64,000 nt of DNA from Pontibacter populi (GTDB lineage: Bacteria > Bacteroidota > Bacteroidia > Cytophagales > Hymenobacteraceae): the NCBI RefSeq assembly GCF_019336435.1, contig NZ_JAHWXQ010000001.1, positions 434,001 to 498,000 of the forward strand. The letters are read 5' to 3'. The notes beneath the pieces were generated by a model. That model was not told the origin of the DNA. It was given only the letters and a program-made list of their open reading frames with translations, and did not search any database. Both the position numbers and the translations under genes were made by a program. How positions within the stretch are numbered: position 1 is the first letter of the stretch; each line of letters begins with the position of its first letter. Shown piece after piece: positions 8,319 through 19,566 of this stretch.

Positions 8319-10148
8319 TTACTCTAGAACTCTCTCCTGAGGCAGGTTTGATGATTGTGTCTCTGAGAAAGGTACGTTCTGTGGAATAAAGTCTTCAGCT
8401 GCACCTGGCTTGCTATAATCATAAGGCCATCTGTAAACAGCAGGGATCTCACCTGGCCAGTTACCGTGTCCCGGATTTACTGGTGTTGTCCATTCCAGTG
8501 TGTTAGAGTGCCATGGATTAAGTGTAGCTCTTCTTCCTTTAAACATGCTATAAATGAAGTTGAACAGGAATATGAACTGTGCAGTGAAACCGATTATAGC
8601 GGAAATACTAATGAAAGTATTAAGATCTGTAAACATGTTGAATGTTTCGAAACCTGTCCAGTTGTAGTATCTTCTTGGGAAACCTGCAATACCAACATAG
8701 TGCATTGGCATAAACACCAGGTAAACTGCAATAAATGTTAACCAAAAATGTACAAAACCCAGTTTCTCATCCATCATTCTGCCGAACATTTTCGGGAACC
8801 AGTGGTAAATACCGCAGAACATACCAAAGAACGCTGCTGCACCCATTACAAGGTGGAAGTGTGCTACCACAAAGTAAGTATCATGTAGCTGTATATCCAG
8901 CGCAGAGTTACCAAGTATGATACCTGTTAAACCACCTGAAATAAACAGAGAAACGAAACCGATTGCGAACATCATAGCAGATGTAAAGCGGATGTTACCT
9001 CTCCACAGTGTTGCCAACCAGTTAAATACTTTCACTGCCGATGGCACCGCAATAATCAGAGTCAGGAACATGAAGACCGAACCTAAGAATGGGTTCATAC
9101 CTGTTACGAACATGTGGTGTGCCCAAACTACGAAAGAAAGTACGGCTATACCCAGCATTGAACCGATCATGGCTCTGTAACCAAATATTGGTTTGCGTGA
9201 ATTAGTAGCAATAACTTCAGAAACTATACCGAAGGTTGGAAGGATTACAATGTACACTTCAGGGTGACCTAAGAACCAGAACAAGTGCTGGAACAGAATC
9301 GGGCTACCTCCTGTATTTGATAAGGCCTGTCCGGCAATATAAATATCAGATAGGAAGAAGCTGGTTCCGAAGCTACGGTCGAATATAAGAAGTAGAGCAG
9401 CTGATAAAAGTACCGGGAAAGATAGCAATCCCAGGATAGCTGTTAACGTAAATGCCCAGATTGTAAGAGGAAGTTTCGTCATAGACATCCCCTTTGTTCT
9501 AAGGTTAATAACTGTGGTTATATAGTTAACACCACCCAGCAGCTGAGAAATAATAAACAGCGCCATGCTTATTAACCATAAAGTCATACCAGTTCCTGAA
9601 CCCTGGATAGCTTGCGGCAATGCACTTAATGGAGGATAAATAGTCCATCCACCACCTGCAGGACCTGTTTCAATGAACAAGGATGTGAACATGATGATAC
9701 TTGCCAGGAAGAAAATCCAGAAAGACAACATGTTCATAAATCCTGATGCCATATCACGGGCACCGATCTGAAGCGGAATAAGGAAGTTACTGAAAGTACC
9801 ACTTAAACCAGCTGTAAGAACGAAGAACACCATGATTGTACCGTGCATGGTAACCATTGCCAAGTAAAACTCCGGGTCAATCTTTCCATTCTGAACCCAA
9901 CCACCAAGAATCGGTTCCAGGAAAGTAAAAGTAGCTTCCGGCCATCCTAACTGTAAGCGGAAAAGAACTGAAAGGAAACCACCGATGAAAGCCCATATAA
10001 TACCCATGAAAAGATATTGCTTGGCAATAACTTTATGATCAAGGCTAAAAATGTACTTTTCAAAAAAATTCAAATCGTGATGATGATCATGCTCTTCATG
10101 GCCATGATGCATATCAGTCTGGTTAATAGCGATATCTGTACTAGACAT
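8319..10148 (-). CDS. ctaD: Cytochrome c oxidase subunit I (aa3 type)
   Basis: 609 residues, about twelve membrane helices. The catalytic site is complete: CuB/cross-linked Tyr motif FLGHPEVYIVILP (His, and Tyr four residues on), the paired histidines in VWAHHMF, and heme ligands in HDTYFVVAHFHLV. The Glu in GHPE marks an A1-type proton pathway. The N-terminus is histidine-rich (MHHGHEEHDHHH), which may bind metal or may simply be a tail. The enzyme reduces oxygen to water and pumps protons, receiving electrons through CtaC from the ActE/ActA cytochromes encoded just upstream. Confidence 0.98.
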   Translation of the reverse strand: MSSTDIAINQTDMHHGHEEHDHHHDLNFFEKYIFSLDHKVIAKQYLFMGIIWAFIGGFLSVLFRLQLGWPEATFTFLEPILGGWVQNGKIDPEFYLAMVTMHGTIMVFFVLTAGLSGTFSNFLIPLQIGARDMASGFMNMLSFWIFFLASIIMFTSLFIETGPAGGGWTIYPPLSALPQAIQGSGTGMTLWLISMALFIISQLLGGVNYITTVINLRTKGMSMTKLPLTIWAFTLTAILGLLSFPVLLSAALLLIFDRSFGTSFFLSDIYIAGQALSNTGGSPILFQHLFWFLGHPEVYIVILPTFGIVSEVIATNSRKPIFGYRAMIGSMLGIAVLSFVVWAHHMFVTGMNPFLGSVFMFLTLIIAVPSAVKVFNWLATLWRGNIRFTSAMMFAIGFVSLFISGGLTGIILGNSALDIQLHDTYFVVAHFHLVMGAAAFFGMFCGIYHWFPKMFGRMMDEKLGFVHFWLTFIAVYLVFMPMHYVGIAGFPRRYYNWTGFETFNMFTDLNTFISISAIIGFTAQFIFLFNFIYSMFKGRRATLNPWHSNTLEWTTPVNPGHGNWPGEIPAVYRWPYDYSKPGAAEDFIPQNVPFSETQSSNLPQERVLE

Positions 10149-10166
10149 TTTCTAAGTATTTAAATG

Positions 10167-11234
10167 CTATAATTCTGTTTTTTCTTCCTCTGCCGCAGCA
10201 TCCAATCTTGTTGCTGGCTGATCAGCCGCAGTAGTCTTGAATTTTGCTACTACATCCGGGTTCTGTGACGCAAAAGCTTTCTGCCCTGCTAACCATGCTT
10301 CATAATCTTCCGGCTCATCAACTACAACTACATAGCGCATCGCAAAGTGACCACGACCGCATATTTCAGTACAAGCCAACTCATACTTAAATTCAGCATT
10401 ACCGGTCTCATTTTGCATTTCACTAGTTGTCTTGGTTGGTACAAACCAGAACTTTGTAGGCATTCCCGGTACAGCATCCATCTTCTGACGGAAGTGAGGA
10501 AGGAACACACTGTGGATCACATCTCTAGAACGAATCTTAAATAACACAGGTTTACCTTTTGGAATATGTAACTCCAGCGGGTTAACTATATCGTCCTGTG
10601 CATTTGGATCTGAAAAATCAATACCAAATTCATTCGTCGCATCTATCAGAGACGTCTTTGTAATTCCAAGTTTTCCATCAGCACCAGGATATCTTACCAT
10701 CCAGTTGAACTGCTTACCCATTACTTCTACTACAACTGCATCTGCAGGAGCAGCACTTGTAATGTTGGTCCATGTTTTCCAGCCGGCAAAAACAAGAATT
10801 GCCATTACTACCGCCGGGATCATAGTCCAGATAAGCTCCACTTTGTTATTGTGTGGATAATAGTAGGCGCGCTTATCGTCCTTATGCTGATATTTATATG
10901 AATACCAGAACAGAAGAACCTGTGTGATAACAAACACGATACCGATGATGATCATCGTTGTCCAGAACAATTCATCTGTCCATTCACCGTGCACGGATGC
11001 CACTGGCTGGTTCATCTCATCCCATGATGCAGAGAAAGACCATATAAAGGCAATTCCACCTATAATCAGGAACAGTAGCAGAAGCATACTATTCACTTTA
11101 TTGCTTGTTTTAGTTGTACCTACTGCTTTCTGAGAGGAACCTCTGAATATAGATGCCAGCGTTCCGATCCTGAAAAGAAGGAAAAGAACAACAAAAAGCA
11201 GAAGTATGGATAAACCAATAGCGATCGTAATCAT
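10167..11234 (-). CDS. ctaC: Cytochrome c oxidase subunit II (CuA subunit)
   Basis: 355 residues. Hydrophobic segments at about 1-20, 47-65, 88-110 and 135-152 precede a periplasmic cupredoxin domain. The CuA site is intact: a His in DVIHSVFLPHF and the CTEICGRGHFAM motif supplying two Cys, the Glu carbonyl, His and Met. No heme-binding CxxCH is present, so this is an aa3-type and not a caa3-type subunit II, and an external or ActE cytochrome must deliver electrons. The C-terminal tail after residue 310 is acidic and low in complexity. It sits between actF and ctaD. Confidence 0.97.
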   Translation of the reverse strand: MITIAIGLSILLLFVVLFLLFRIGTLASIFRGSSQKAVGTTKTSNKVNSMLLLLFLIIGGIAFIWSFSASWDEMNQPVASVHGEWTDELFWTTMIIIGIVFVITQVLLFWYSYKYQHKDDKRAYYYPHNNKVELIWTMIPAVVMAILVFAGWKTWTNITSAAPADAVVVEVMGKQFNWMVRYPGADGKLGITKTSLIDATNEFGIDFSDPNAQDDIVNPLELHIPKGKPVLFKIRSRDVIHSVFLPHFRQKMDAVPGMPTKFWFVPTKTTSEMQNETGNAEFKYELACTEICGRGHFAMRYVVVVDEPEDYEAWLAGQKAFASQNPDVVAKFKTTAADQPATRLDAAAEEEKTEL

Positions 11235-11258
11235 TGTATTGTGTTTTTAGTATTATCT

Positions 11259-12518
11259 CTAAACGTGATGGTGTATACTTTCTTCCAGGAACGGGTGATT
11301 AGCCGGTACCAGAGATGCTTTAGTAAGTCCTTTCGTAAATACCAGTAAGAATACTCCTAAGAAGATAAGTGTTGTTCCAATCTCAATGAAACCGATACCC
11401 GCATCTCCGCGCATAGTACCCGGCATCATCATCAGGTAAAAATCCAACCAGTGACCAATAAGAATTGCAATCATTACAATCTTAAGCATAATCATCTGAC
11501 GTTTGGCATCTCTTGTCATCAACACCAGGAACGGGAACACAAAGTTAACAAGAAGGTTCACAAAGAATACCCACTTATAGTTTGGCCCTAATCGCTCTAA
11601 GAAGTAAATCGATTCTTCCGGAATGTTTGCATACCAGATCAGCATGAACTGAGAGAACCAGATATATGTCCAGAAGATAGAGAACGCAAATACAAACTTA
11701 CCTAAGTCATGCAGGTGATTGGCGTTAACCATTTTCAGGTAACCATTCTGCTTCAGGAAAACTACTGTTAGTGTGATAGCGGCTAAACCAGCTACAAACC
11801 AGCTTGCAAACACATACCAACCAAACATAGTAGAGTACCAGTGTGTATCTATAGACAATACCCAGTCCCAGGCAGCCATAGAAGAAGATACACCAAATAC
11901 TACCAGGAACATAGCTGAAACAGTAATGCTCTTATGATAGAAAGATGTTCCGCCATGCAGGTCTTCATTGATAGACATTCTTCTTAACCAGTTAAAGAAC
12001 AATATCCATAGTGCAAAGAACAGAATCATTCTGATCAGGAAGAACCAAAAGTTCAGGTAACCTGATTTTCCGGAAATGATTGGGTCATAACGCGGATCAT
12101 TTACATCGTAAAGGTATTCATGCGTCCAATGGAAGATATCATGTCCTCCAATAAGGAATATTATAATCATGATAATACCACCTATAGGTAAGAAATAACC
12201 CAAGGCTTCCGGGATACGCTTGATAAGAACTGACCAGCCTGCATATGCCACATACTGAACAGCAACAAAGAATACACCTACAAGTGCAATACCTGTAAAG
12301 TATACGTTATTTAACCAAAGGTTTATGAACAAGCGCTTCGTCCAAGAAGCAGCTTCGTGACCTGCAGCTGCAGCTTCACCATGTCCTTCACCATGTTCCG
12401 CTCCACCACCGGCAGCCATTAACAGTATACCTGCTATTAACAGGACAACACCTATGGCTATCATTAAGAAAAACTTGTTATTCGTTTTTCGTGGTATAAT
12501 GAGTCTTTCTTCTGTCAT
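11259..12518 (-). CDS. actF: Alternative complex III subunit ActF (quinol:cytochrome c oxidoreductase)
   Basis: 419 residues from the ATG at 12518 (MTEERLIIPRK). A TTG nine bases earlier is the alternative start. About ten membrane helices are seen. A Gly/Ala/His-rich loop (about 45-65) follows helix 1. ActF is an integral membrane subunit related to NrfD/PsrC-like ActC and forms part of the membrane core of alternative complex III. Tight gaps to actE (26 bp) and ctaC (24 bp) and a shared strand place it in the supercomplex operon. No cofactor motif is expected. Confidence 0.92.
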   Translation of the reverse strand: MTEERLIIPRKTNNKFFLMIAIGVVLLIAGILLMAAGGGAEHGEGHGEAAAAGHEAASWTKRLFINLWLNNVYFTGIALVGVFFVAVQYVAYAGWSVLIKRIPEALGYFLPIGGIIMIIIFLIGGHDIFHWTHEYLYDVNDPRYDPIISGKSGYLNFWFFLIRMILFFALWILFFNWLRRMSINEDLHGGTSFYHKSITVSAMFLVVFGVSSSMAAWDWVLSIDTHWYSTMFGWYVFASWFVAGLAAITLTVVFLKQNGYLKMVNANHLHDLGKFVFAFSIFWTYIWFSQFMLIWYANIPEESIYFLERLGPNYKWVFFVNLLVNFVFPFLVLMTRDAKRQMIMLKIVMIAILIGHWLDFYLMMMPGTMRGDAGIGFIEIGTTLIFLGVFLLVFTKGLTKASLVPANHPFLEESIHHHV

Positions 12519-12544
12519 TATTCTCAAAAATTAATGCTTCAGTC

Positions 12545-13192
12545 TTAATTATTAGGTGTTGCTGTTTCTGTTTGTGCTGAAGTTGTATCTGCTGCAGCTT
12601 CGGTTCCTTCAACAGTTGTTCCTGTTTCGCCTTTCTGCAACTGCTGAACATACATCACAATTTTCCAGCGCTCGTTAGGGTCTACCTGTGAGCCGTGAGG
12701 CATCATTCTGCCACGTCCGTTTGTGATAACGTGGAAGATATGTCCACCCGGTAATTCAGCTACTCTGCCAGCTGTATAAGAAGGCACACCTTTGAACTTC
12801 TGACCAACCAAGCCCTGACCATCACCCTGTTCACCATGGCATGGCGAGCAGAAACGTGTATAAAGGATCTTACCTTCTGCCAAGTTTGCACTGGTTCTTT
12901 CCAATGGATTTACCAGTTCTACACCTGCAGCTTCAGCATTATCAGCTGAAAGATACATATTATACCCCTGCTTGCCGCGTGCAACAGTTCCAACTGCAGG
13001 CTGACGCATGTTCATACCGCCCGGGTTGAACTTATTTTCTTTAATCTGTGAATATGGATCAAGAGGTATAGAATGATACATATCTGGTGCATATTCCAGA
13101 CCTGGGTCTTGCTCGTTACTGCAGGCTACCAGCATTGCAGCAGAGAAGAGTACAGCAGAGGCTTTTACGCCAATATTCATGAAGTTTTTCAT
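12545..13192 (-). CDS. actE: Alternative complex III subunit ActE, mono-heme cytochrome c lipoprotein
   Basis: 215 residues. A lipoprotein signal ends in LVAC with Cys24 as the likely acylated residue. One heme c motif, CSPCH (Cys115, Cys118, His119), lies in a cytochrome c domain. A plausible distal Met ligand is in GRGRMMPHG. The C-terminus (about 190-215) is a Thr/Ala-rich low-complexity tail. ActE carries electrons from the ActA hemes toward the oxidase. Its start overlaps the actD stop by one base (TAATG), suggesting coupled translation. Confidence 0.93.
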   Translation of the reverse strand: MKNFMNIGVKASAVLFSAAMLVACSNEQDPGLEYAPDMYHSIPLDPYSQIKENKFNPGGMNMRQPAVGTVARGKQGYNMYLSADNAEAAGVELVNPLERTSANLAEGKILYTRFCSPCHGEQGDGQGLVGQKFKGVPSYTAGRVAELPGGHIFHVITNGRGRMMPHGSQVDPNERWKIVMYVQQLQKGETGTTVEGTEAAADTTSAQTETATPNN

Positions 13193-13716
13193 TACTTGAT
13201 TACCTCCTTCTCGTTAACTTCGATAGCGCCGTTTGTACGAAGCAGGTTATTTAGTGCTGACATATCAGTTACGCCTTCCTTAACTTCGATGGCCATAACA
13301 AACTTGTCGTCTGTAGAGCGCTTGTCGAAAACATTCACTTTTAAAGATGGTCTAAGGCGCTGCACGATAAAGAATGTGATCACCATACCAAAAGCAGAGA
13401 AAAGTACCGTTAACTCAAAAGTTACTGGTATAAATGCCGGGATAGCGATGTGTGGTTTACCACCAATGATCATTGGCCAGTCAAAACCCAGCATCCAGAT
13501 CTGCATCCAGAGCGCAAACGATGTTCCCATAAGACCGCAGAAAAATGCTACGATCGGAAGCCTGGAACGCTTGATACCTAATACATCATCGATGCCGTGT
13601 ACAGGGTATGGCGAGAATACGTCATAAATCTTAGTACCGGCAGCCCGTACGTTTTCGATGGCTTCTAAAAGCACATCTTCATCATCGTAGATACCTAAAA
13701 CAAATTTCTTATTCAT
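13192..13716 (-). CDS. actD: Alternative complex III subunit ActD (DUF3341)
   Basis: 174 residues from the ATG at 13716, chosen because [14 protein letters not shown] is the usual start of this family. A longer frame to 13773 would run 65 bp into actC. The start lies inside the end of actC as ATGAATAA, an 8-bp overlap. An N-terminal soluble part contains the Y(D)xF(S)PYPVHG-like segment typical of DUF3341. Two membrane helices (about 65-85 and 100-122) and a cytoplasmic C-terminus follow. It is a non-redox membrane subunit of alternative complex III. Confidence 0.93.
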   Translation of the reverse strand: MNKKFVLGIYDDEDVLLEAIENVRAAGTKIYDVFSPYPVHGIDDVLGIKRSRLPIVAFFCGLMGTSFALWMQIWMLGFDWPMIIGGKPHIAIPAFIPVTFELTVLFSAFGMVITFFIVQRLRPSLKVNVFDKRSTDDKFVMAIEVKEGVTDMSALNNLLRTNGAIEVNEKEVIK

Positions 13717-15145
13717 TGCTATGATGTGTATTAGTGTTAGACTCAGGTGCAGTGCCATGCATAGACTTCGCATGTGAGTTATGAGGGTGATTCACGCCCG
13801 AAGATGACTTCAGAATCGCTTTTACTTCTGCCATGTTAATAACAGGGAAGAACTTACAGAACAGAAGGAAGAGTGTAAAGAACAACCCTATTGTACCTAC
13901 ATATACGCCGATATCGATGATCGTCGGAGAGAACATAGCCCATGAAGATGGCAGGTAATCTCTGTGCAGCGAGGTAACGATAATTACGAAACGCTCGAAC
14001 CACATACCGATGTTTACGAAGATAGAGATGATGAATGTAGCTGTAAGGCTTCTTCTGATCTTTCTGAACCAGAATAACTGCGGCGTAATTACGTTACAGG
14101 TCATCATTGACCAGTAAGCCCACCAATAAGGTCCGAAAGCACGGTTGATAAAGGCATACTGCTCATATTCCACACCTGAATACCAGGCGATAAAGAACTC
14201 AGTTGTATAAGCAATACCAACGATAGAACCTGTCAGGATAATTACCTTGTTCATTGATTCCACGTGCTCCAGTGTGATGTAGTCTTCCAGGAAGAATACT
14301 TTTCTGGTGATGATCATCAGGGTTAACACCATCGCAAATCCTGAGAAGATCGCACCTGCCACGAAGTATGGAGGGAAGATTGTTGTGTGCCAGCCTGGGA
14401 TTACAGACGTTGCAAAGTCCATGGATACGATCGTGTGTACAGAAAGTACCAGTGGCGTTGCAAGTCCAGCAAGGATCAAAGAAACTGTTTCGTAACGTGA
14501 CCATGCTTTTGCTGAACCTGTCCAGCCCATTGATAAAGCCGCGTAAGCTCTTCTTGCTATAGGACCGGTTGCTCTGTCGCGGATGGTTGCAAAGTCAGGA
14601 ATAAGACCAATGTACCAGAATACTAACGATACAGAGAAATACGTTGAAATAGCGAACACGTCCCAAAGCAGCGGAGAGTTGAAGTTTACCCAAAGCGAAC
14701 CAAAGGTGTTTGGCAATGGTAAAACCCAGTAAGCTAACCAAGGACGGCCCATGTGTAGTACCGGGAACATCGCGGCGCAGATTACGGCGAAGATAGTCAT
14801 CGCCTCGGCTGCACGGTTAATAGAAGTTCTCCACTTCTGACGGAACAGTAAAAGGATAGCTGAGATAAGCGTACCGGCGTGACCAATACCTACCCACCAC
14901 ACGAAGTTGGTGATATCCCATGCCCAACCTACTGTTTTGTTCAATCCCCATTCACCGATACCATACCATAGGGTGCGGTAAACAGAGTATAAAAATATAG
15001 CGAGGCCTACCAGGGCAACAGCAAGAGCGGCAGCCCAACGGATGTTAGGCTTCGCTTCTACTTGTCTGCAGACATCTTGTGTGATGTCGTGGTATGTTTT
15101 CCCCCCTGTTACCAGAGGCTCTCTTATCGGAGATACATGCTGCAT
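13709..15145 (-). CDS. actC: Alternative complex III subunit ActC (NrfD/PsrC-like membrane subunit)
   Basis: 478 residues and about ten membrane helices of the NrfD/polysulfide reductase C type. The N-terminal cytoplasmic segment (about 1-35) is followed by [17 protein letters not shown], the quinol-site region in ActC proteins. ActC binds and oxidises menaquinol and is proposed to translocate protons. The C-terminal tail is His/Asn/Ser rich (about 455-478). It is positioned between actB and actD with a 20-bp gap and an 8-bp overlap respectively. Confidence 0.95.
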   Translation of the reverse strand: MQHVSPIREPLVTGGKTYHDITQDVCRQVEAKPNIRWAAALAVALVGLAIFLYSVYRTLWYGIGEWGLNKTVGWAWDITNFVWWVGIGHAGTLISAILLLFRQKWRTSINRAAEAMTIFAVICAAMFPVLHMGRPWLAYWVLPLPNTFGSLWVNFNSPLLWDVFAISTYFSVSLVFWYIGLIPDFATIRDRATGPIARRAYAALSMGWTGSAKAWSRYETVSLILAGLATPLVLSVHTIVSMDFATSVIPGWHTTIFPPYFVAGAIFSGFAMVLTLMIITRKVFFLEDYITLEHVESMNKVIILTGSIVGIAYTTEFFIAWYSGVEYEQYAFINRAFGPYWWAYWSMMTCNVITPQLFWFRKIRRSLTATFIISIFVNIGMWFERFVIIVTSLHRDYLPSSWAMFSPTIIDIGVYVGTIGLFFTLFLLFCKFFPVINMAEVKAILKSSSGVNHPHNSHAKSMHGTAPESNTNTHHSNE

Positions 15146-15165
15146 AATTCTCTCGAATTTTATTT

Positions 15166-18159
15166 TTAAGCTAAGTTTCTAATTTTAGTCAGGTAAGTCA
15201 CGTTTGGCTGAACGTTAAGTTCTTCCAGTACGTGGAAGGCACGCTCACCTTTCTCGTGTGCCAGAACCTTTGAGATACGGCTTTCTTTATCCAGCATATC
15301 ACCGAATACAATCGCTTCTGTAGGGCAAGACTGTGCACAGGCAGTTACGATTTCACCATCTTTAGGTCTTCTGTTCTCACGTTTCGCTTCTAACTTACCA
15401 AGCTGAACACGCTGTACGCAGAAAGAGCATTTCTCCATCACACCGCGTCCACGAACCGTAACATCCGGGTTAAGTACAAACTTAGCCAGGTCGTTATTCA
15501 TGGTATAGTCAAACTTATCGTTGTTAGAATAAGCGAACCAGTTAAAGCGACGAACTTTGTAAGGGCAGTTGTTAGCACAGTAACGTGTACCTACGCAACG
15601 GTTGTAAGCCATCTGGTTAATACCTTCAGAGCTGTGCATTGTTGCAGCTACCGGGCAAACAGTTTCACACGGAGCGTGGTTACAGTGCTGGCAAAGCATC
15701 GGCTGGAAAATAACAGAAGGGTTTTCTGCCGGATCTTCCATCGTTTCATAATCCTTCGCCTCGTGCTCTACTGCGCTATAGTATCTATCGATACGCATCC
15801 AGTGCATTTCACGACGCATCAGAACTTCAGCTTTACCTACAACCGGAATGTTATTCTCAGCCTGGCAGCTTATCGTACAAGCGCCGCAACCAATACATGA
15901 GTTAAGGTCGATAACCATACCCCAATGGTGGTTCTTGTACTCATAATCATCCCAAAGTGAGATAGTAGCCGGCTTCGCAGGGCCTTCATGTGTTGCAATG
16001 CGAATGTATTCCGTTACATCTTTAGGATTCTCTTTATACTTAGCCAACGTGTTTTCCTGCACTACCAGACGATCCATGATCGTGTGGTGTGTCTGCATCT
16101 GAGCAATTTCAGATGTAGCGTTGGTTTTTTCTATTTTAACAGGGCTTGTATAAGAAATGCTGTTGTTTGCTACAGTTGCAATCGGGAATGCATTTGCACC
16201 CAGACCTTTTGCAACCGGCATTGAATCTGTAGTACGACCGTAACCCATTGCAATACCAACAGTACCCTGTGCCTGACCTGGCTGTACAAGTACCGGAAGT
16301 TCGATAACTGAATTGTTAGCTAACGTTACTTTAACAACAGTACCCTGCTCAAGCTTCATTTCTTCTGCCATCTTGCGTGGCATAGCTACATAGTTACCCC
16401 ATGTCGCTTTAGAAATAGGGTCAGCCATTTCCTGTAACCATGGGTTGTTAGCTTCTACGCCAGAACCGATAGCTACTTTTTCGTAAAGAACAGCCTCGAT
16501 AGCACCTGCAGCTGCTTTAACGTTTGATGCACCTATAGTTGCCGGAGTAAAGGTATTGCTAACAGCAAGCATGCTGCTACCATTCTGCAATACACCGTCA
16601 TGCACTGCCTGCTCCCAGGCTTTATTAAAGTCACCAGTCAATACTTTCCTCCAGTTATTGCGGATGTATTCGTAGTAGCTGGTTGAGTTACCACTCCAGG
16701 TTAACAGGGAATCCTGCATCTGGCGGGTAGTAAAGATCGGAGAAAGAACAGGCTGAGCTAAGCTGATATAGCCTTTCTTAGGTTCGTAATCGTTCCATGA
16801 CTCCAGGAAGTTATGATCCGGCGCCACGATATCTGCCAACGCTGCAGTTTCATCCAGACGCTCAGCAAACGTTACTTTCAAGCCTACTTTCTTCAGGCCA
16901 CTAGCAATTTTGTCAGCAAGCGGGTGATCGTAGGCAGGGTTTGCGTTATAGAAGAACACAGCACCAACAGAGCCATTGTTCATTTCATTGATCAGGCGGA
17001 TCATCTGCGCATCGTTACCCTGCTTTACAAAGTAAGGAGTAGCAGCGTCTATAGTTGAACCATTAGCTCCTAAAGAGTTATTAATGGCAGCAACCATTGC
17101 CTGAACTGAAGGATCGTTAGAGCCAGAAACAACAAGTGCCTTGCCTGAATTAGCTTTAAGATCTTTTACAGCATTTGCTAATGCTTTAGAATCGATACCT
17201 TCTACTGAGCCAGCTGCACCACCACCTGTAATGGCACTGTAAAGCGCTGAAACGACAGCATGCTCTTGTGATGGCTTGATTGGAACACGGATATCGGCGT
17301 TAGCACCAGTAAGCGACATGATTGTCTCGAACTGATAGTGACGCGACATATCCTTCTTGTCAGCAGATAACTTTCTGTTTGTGATATATTGTTTCGAGAA
17401 GATAACCGGCGCTAACCAGGTACCCAGGAAATCTGCATTGATACTAACTATAATGTTTGCCTTGCTGAAATCATAGCCAGGAACCACACCATTGTTAGCG
17501 CTTAGTAATGCTGATGAAGAGGTGGCATCGTAAACTACGTGTTCGAAGTTTCCGAAACGTGAACCGAACTCATTGATCAGCTGCTTGGTAGATGGAGAAA
17601 TTACTGTAGACGAAACTATAGCAACCTTGCCACTTACAGAACCTAAACGGGAAGCGATCTCTTTGTCAACCTGCTCCCATGTAGCTTCTTTTCCTTTTAA
17701 TAATGGTGTACGAAGTCTGTTGTTATCATACACGCTTAGTACTGCAGCCTGCGCTCTTGCACTTGTACCAATTGGCGTAAGTGCAGACGTAGGGTTTGGC
17801 TCGATCTTGATCGGACGTGCCTCACGGGTCTTTACAAGAATACTGTTGTAATCTCCGTTAAGATAATAAGTAGAGGCATACCAGTTAGCTGTTCCTGGTT
17901 CTACATCCACTGGCTTGTTTAGGTAAGGAATTGCTTTTCTTACCGGCGCCTCGCACGAAGCAAGCGATACAGCAGCAACACTGAAACCTAATAGCTTCAG
18001 AAAGTCTCTGCGGTGTGTTTTACCACTTCCTGAGGTCTCTTGGCCACTGCCTTCACCAACTGGCAGGAATTCTGGAAACTCATTATGAGCATGCTTTGCG
18101 AACTCCGGAGTATTTTCTAACTCCTCAATTCCTTTCCAGTATTTTATTCTGTCTTGCAT
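15166..18159 (-). CDS. actB: Alternative complex III subunit ActB (molybdopterin-like domain fused to iron-sulfur domain)
   Basis: 997 residues. A twin-arginine motif [12 protein letters not shown] (Arg50-Arg51) and Cys69 in SLASC indicate Tat export and perhaps lipidation. Residues about 80-700 resemble a molybdopterin oxidoreductase large subunit, but ActB is known to lack the molybdenum cofactor, so this part is structural. Residues about 750-960 are a ferredoxin-like domain with Cys clusters [39 protein letters not shown] and CAQSC, enough for several [4Fe-4S]/[3Fe-4S] clusters. It passes electrons from quinol to the ActA hemes. It follows actA after 43 bp. Confidence 0.96.
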   Translation of the reverse strand: MQDRIKYWKGIEELENTPEFAKHAHNEFPEFLPVGEGSGQETSGSGKTHRRDFLKLLGFSVAAVSLASCEAPVRKAIPYLNKPVDVEPGTANWYASTYYLNGDYNSILVKTREARPIKIEPNPTSALTPIGTSARAQAAVLSVYDNNRLRTPLLKGKEATWEQVDKEIASRLGSVSGKVAIVSSTVISPSTKQLINEFGSRFGNFEHVVYDATSSSALLSANNGVVPGYDFSKANIIVSINADFLGTWLAPVIFSKQYITNRKLSADKKDMSRHYQFETIMSLTGANADIRVPIKPSQEHAVVSALYSAITGGGAAGSVEGIDSKALANAVKDLKANSGKALVVSGSNDPSVQAMVAAINNSLGANGSTIDAATPYFVKQGNDAQMIRLINEMNNGSVGAVFFYNANPAYDHPLADKIASGLKKVGLKVTFAERLDETAALADIVAPDHNFLESWNDYEPKKGYISLAQPVLSPIFTTRQMQDSLLTWSGNSTSYYEYIRNNWRKVLTGDFNKAWEQAVHDGVLQNGSSMLAVSNTFTPATIGASNVKAAAGAIEAVLYEKVAIGSGVEANNPWLQEMADPISKATWGNYVAMPRKMAEEMKLEQGTVVKVTLANNSVIELPVLVQPGQAQGTVGIAMGYGRTTDSMPVAKGLGANAFPIATVANNSISYTSPVKIEKTNATSEIAQMQTHHTIMDRLVVQENTLAKYKENPKDVTEYIRIATHEGPAKPATISLWDDYEYKNHHWGMVIDLNSCIGCGACTISCQAENNIPVVGKAEVLMRREMHWMRIDRYYSAVEHEAKDYETMEDPAENPSVIFQPMLCQHCNHAPCETVCPVAATMHSSEGINQMAYNRCVGTRYCANNCPYKVRRFNWFAYSNNDKFDYTMNNDLAKFVLNPDVTVRGRGVMEKCSFCVQRVQLGKLEAKRENRRPKDGEIVTACAQSCPTEAIVFGDMLDKESRISKVLAHEKGERAFHVLEELNVQPNVTYLTKIRNLA

Positions 18160-18202
18160 AATATGTTTAGAAAACTCGAATATTCAGATTAAAATTGACT
18201 GC

Positions 18203-19528
18203 TTAGTAGTGACACTTAGAACACTCTGTACCCCCGTTTGATGCTACAGTGAACGCTCCTTTAGAAGAAGATTCGTGTAGTTTCACAAGGTTATCATAGT
18301 ATGCGTTTCCTTGAGTGTTCAGCGGTGTTTCGCGGTGGCAGTCGATACACCAGCCCATCGTAAGTGGAGAATATTGATAAACAACATCCATTTCCTCGAT
18401 AGGTCCGTGGCAGGTCTGGCATTCTACACCACCCACTTGTGTGTGCTGCGAGTGGTTAAAGTAAGAAAGATCAGGCAGGTTGTGGATACGTACCCACTCG
18501 ATTGGCTTGTTACGCTCAATAGCCTTGTAAATCTTCTGAATCTCAGGAGACTCTTTTTTGATCTGGCTATGGCAGTTCATACAGATGTTAGCCGAAGGAA
18601 TACTAGCACTCTTGCTTTCGTAAACAGTTGAGTGGCAGTAGTTACAATCGATCTGGTGCTCACCTGCGTGTAGTTTGTGCGAGAAAGCGATCGGCTGCTT
18701 AGGAGCATAGCCCTGCTGTATACCAATACCCATTACCTTATCAAGGCTCAGGTCCAGCAATACCACTACAAAGATCAGCAGTACCAGCGTACGAACCGCT
18801 TTAGACTTATAGATCTTAGAGAAGTCGAAACGCTGATTTACGATTTCTCTATCGTCTTCAGCAAGTTCACGGTTCTTGTTTAAGTAGTTTTTAAGCAGTG
18901 AAGAGATCAGTAAAAGTGTTACCACTAACACGATCAGCACAACTATAAGTACTACTAATATAATATCTAAATAACCGCCAACAGCACCTATTGCATCAGT
19001 ACCAACATTCTCACCCGGTGTAGCTCCTTCCGGACCTGCAACCGTGGTTGGTGTGGCAGCTGCTACATTAGCCTGCGCATCAACATATGCTAAGATAGAT
19101 TTGATCTCATCGTCAGAGAAAGCAAAAGAAGGCATTGCCTGCTTGTTGTACTCATTGTAAATAGCAACAGCATGCTCATCGCCTGACTGAATAAGAGCCT
19201 GAGAGTTTTTAATCCAGCTGATCAGCCAGCTCTCGCTTCTTGCCTTTGTTACGCCCTTTAAACCAGGACCAACAATCACATCGCTACCTGCAGAGTGGCA
19301 AACGGCACAGTTATTTTTAAATAAAGCAGCACCAGCGTCAATAATCGCAGGATCTGCAGAACCTGTTTCAGCACCTTCAGTAGAACCTGGCTCTACTCCT
19401 TTAGTAGCTATTTCCGCCTGCTCGCTATCCTGCGCCTGTGTCCCGAAGGTTACAGCCAGAGTTAACAAGAAGGCAAGAAAAATCTTGTGTGTAGTTTTAA
19501 GTATACAGCTAATCGTAGCCATCATCAC
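18203..19528 (-). CDS. actA: Alternative complex III subunit ActA, six-heme cytochrome c with fused N-terminal mono-heme domain
   Basis: 441 residues from GTG at 19528 (ATG at 19525 and 19522 are alternatives). Signal sequence to about 32. A mono-heme cytochrome c domain with CAVCH near residue 74 comes first, then a Pro/Thr/Gly-rich linker, two membrane helices (about 189-212 and 243-263) and a pentaheme domain with CNYCH, CMNCH, CQTCH, CIDCH and CSKCH (about 297-440). The described ActA carries five hemes, so the N-terminal domain adds a sixth. First gene after the operon promoter, hence the start of the respiratory unit. Confidence 0.95.
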   Translation of the reverse strand: MMMATISCILKTTHKIFLAFLLTLAVTFGTQAQDSEQAEIATKGVEPGSTEGAETGSADPAIIDAGAALFKNNCAVCHSAGSDVIVGPGLKGVTKARSESWLISWIKNSQALIQSGDEHAVAIYNEYNKQAMPSFAFSDDEIKSILAYVDAQANVAAATPTTVAGPEGATPGENVGTDAIGAVGGYLDIILVVLIVVLIVLVVTLLLISSLLKNYLNKNRELAEDDREIVNQRFDFSKIYKSKAVRTLVLLIFVVVLLDLSLDKVMGIGIQQGYAPKQPIAFSHKLHAGEHQIDCNYCHSTVYESKSASIPSANICMNCHSQIKKESPEIQKIYKAIERNKPIEWVRIHNLPDLSYFNHSQHTQVGGVECQTCHGPIEEMDVVYQYSPLTMGWCIDCHRETPLNTQGNAYYDNLVKLHESSSKGAFTVASNGGTECSKCHY

Positions 19529-19566
19529 TTGCGTTTTAGTATAATGGTGAACTTACTTTTCGGGCA

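Noticed and set aside
10167-11234. caa3-type subunit II with fused cytochrome c
   Set aside because: No CxxCH motif is present in the protein.
15166-18159. Functional molybdenum oxidoreductase
   Set aside because: The neighbours are act genes and ActB is known to lack the molybdenum cofactor, so the domain is structural.
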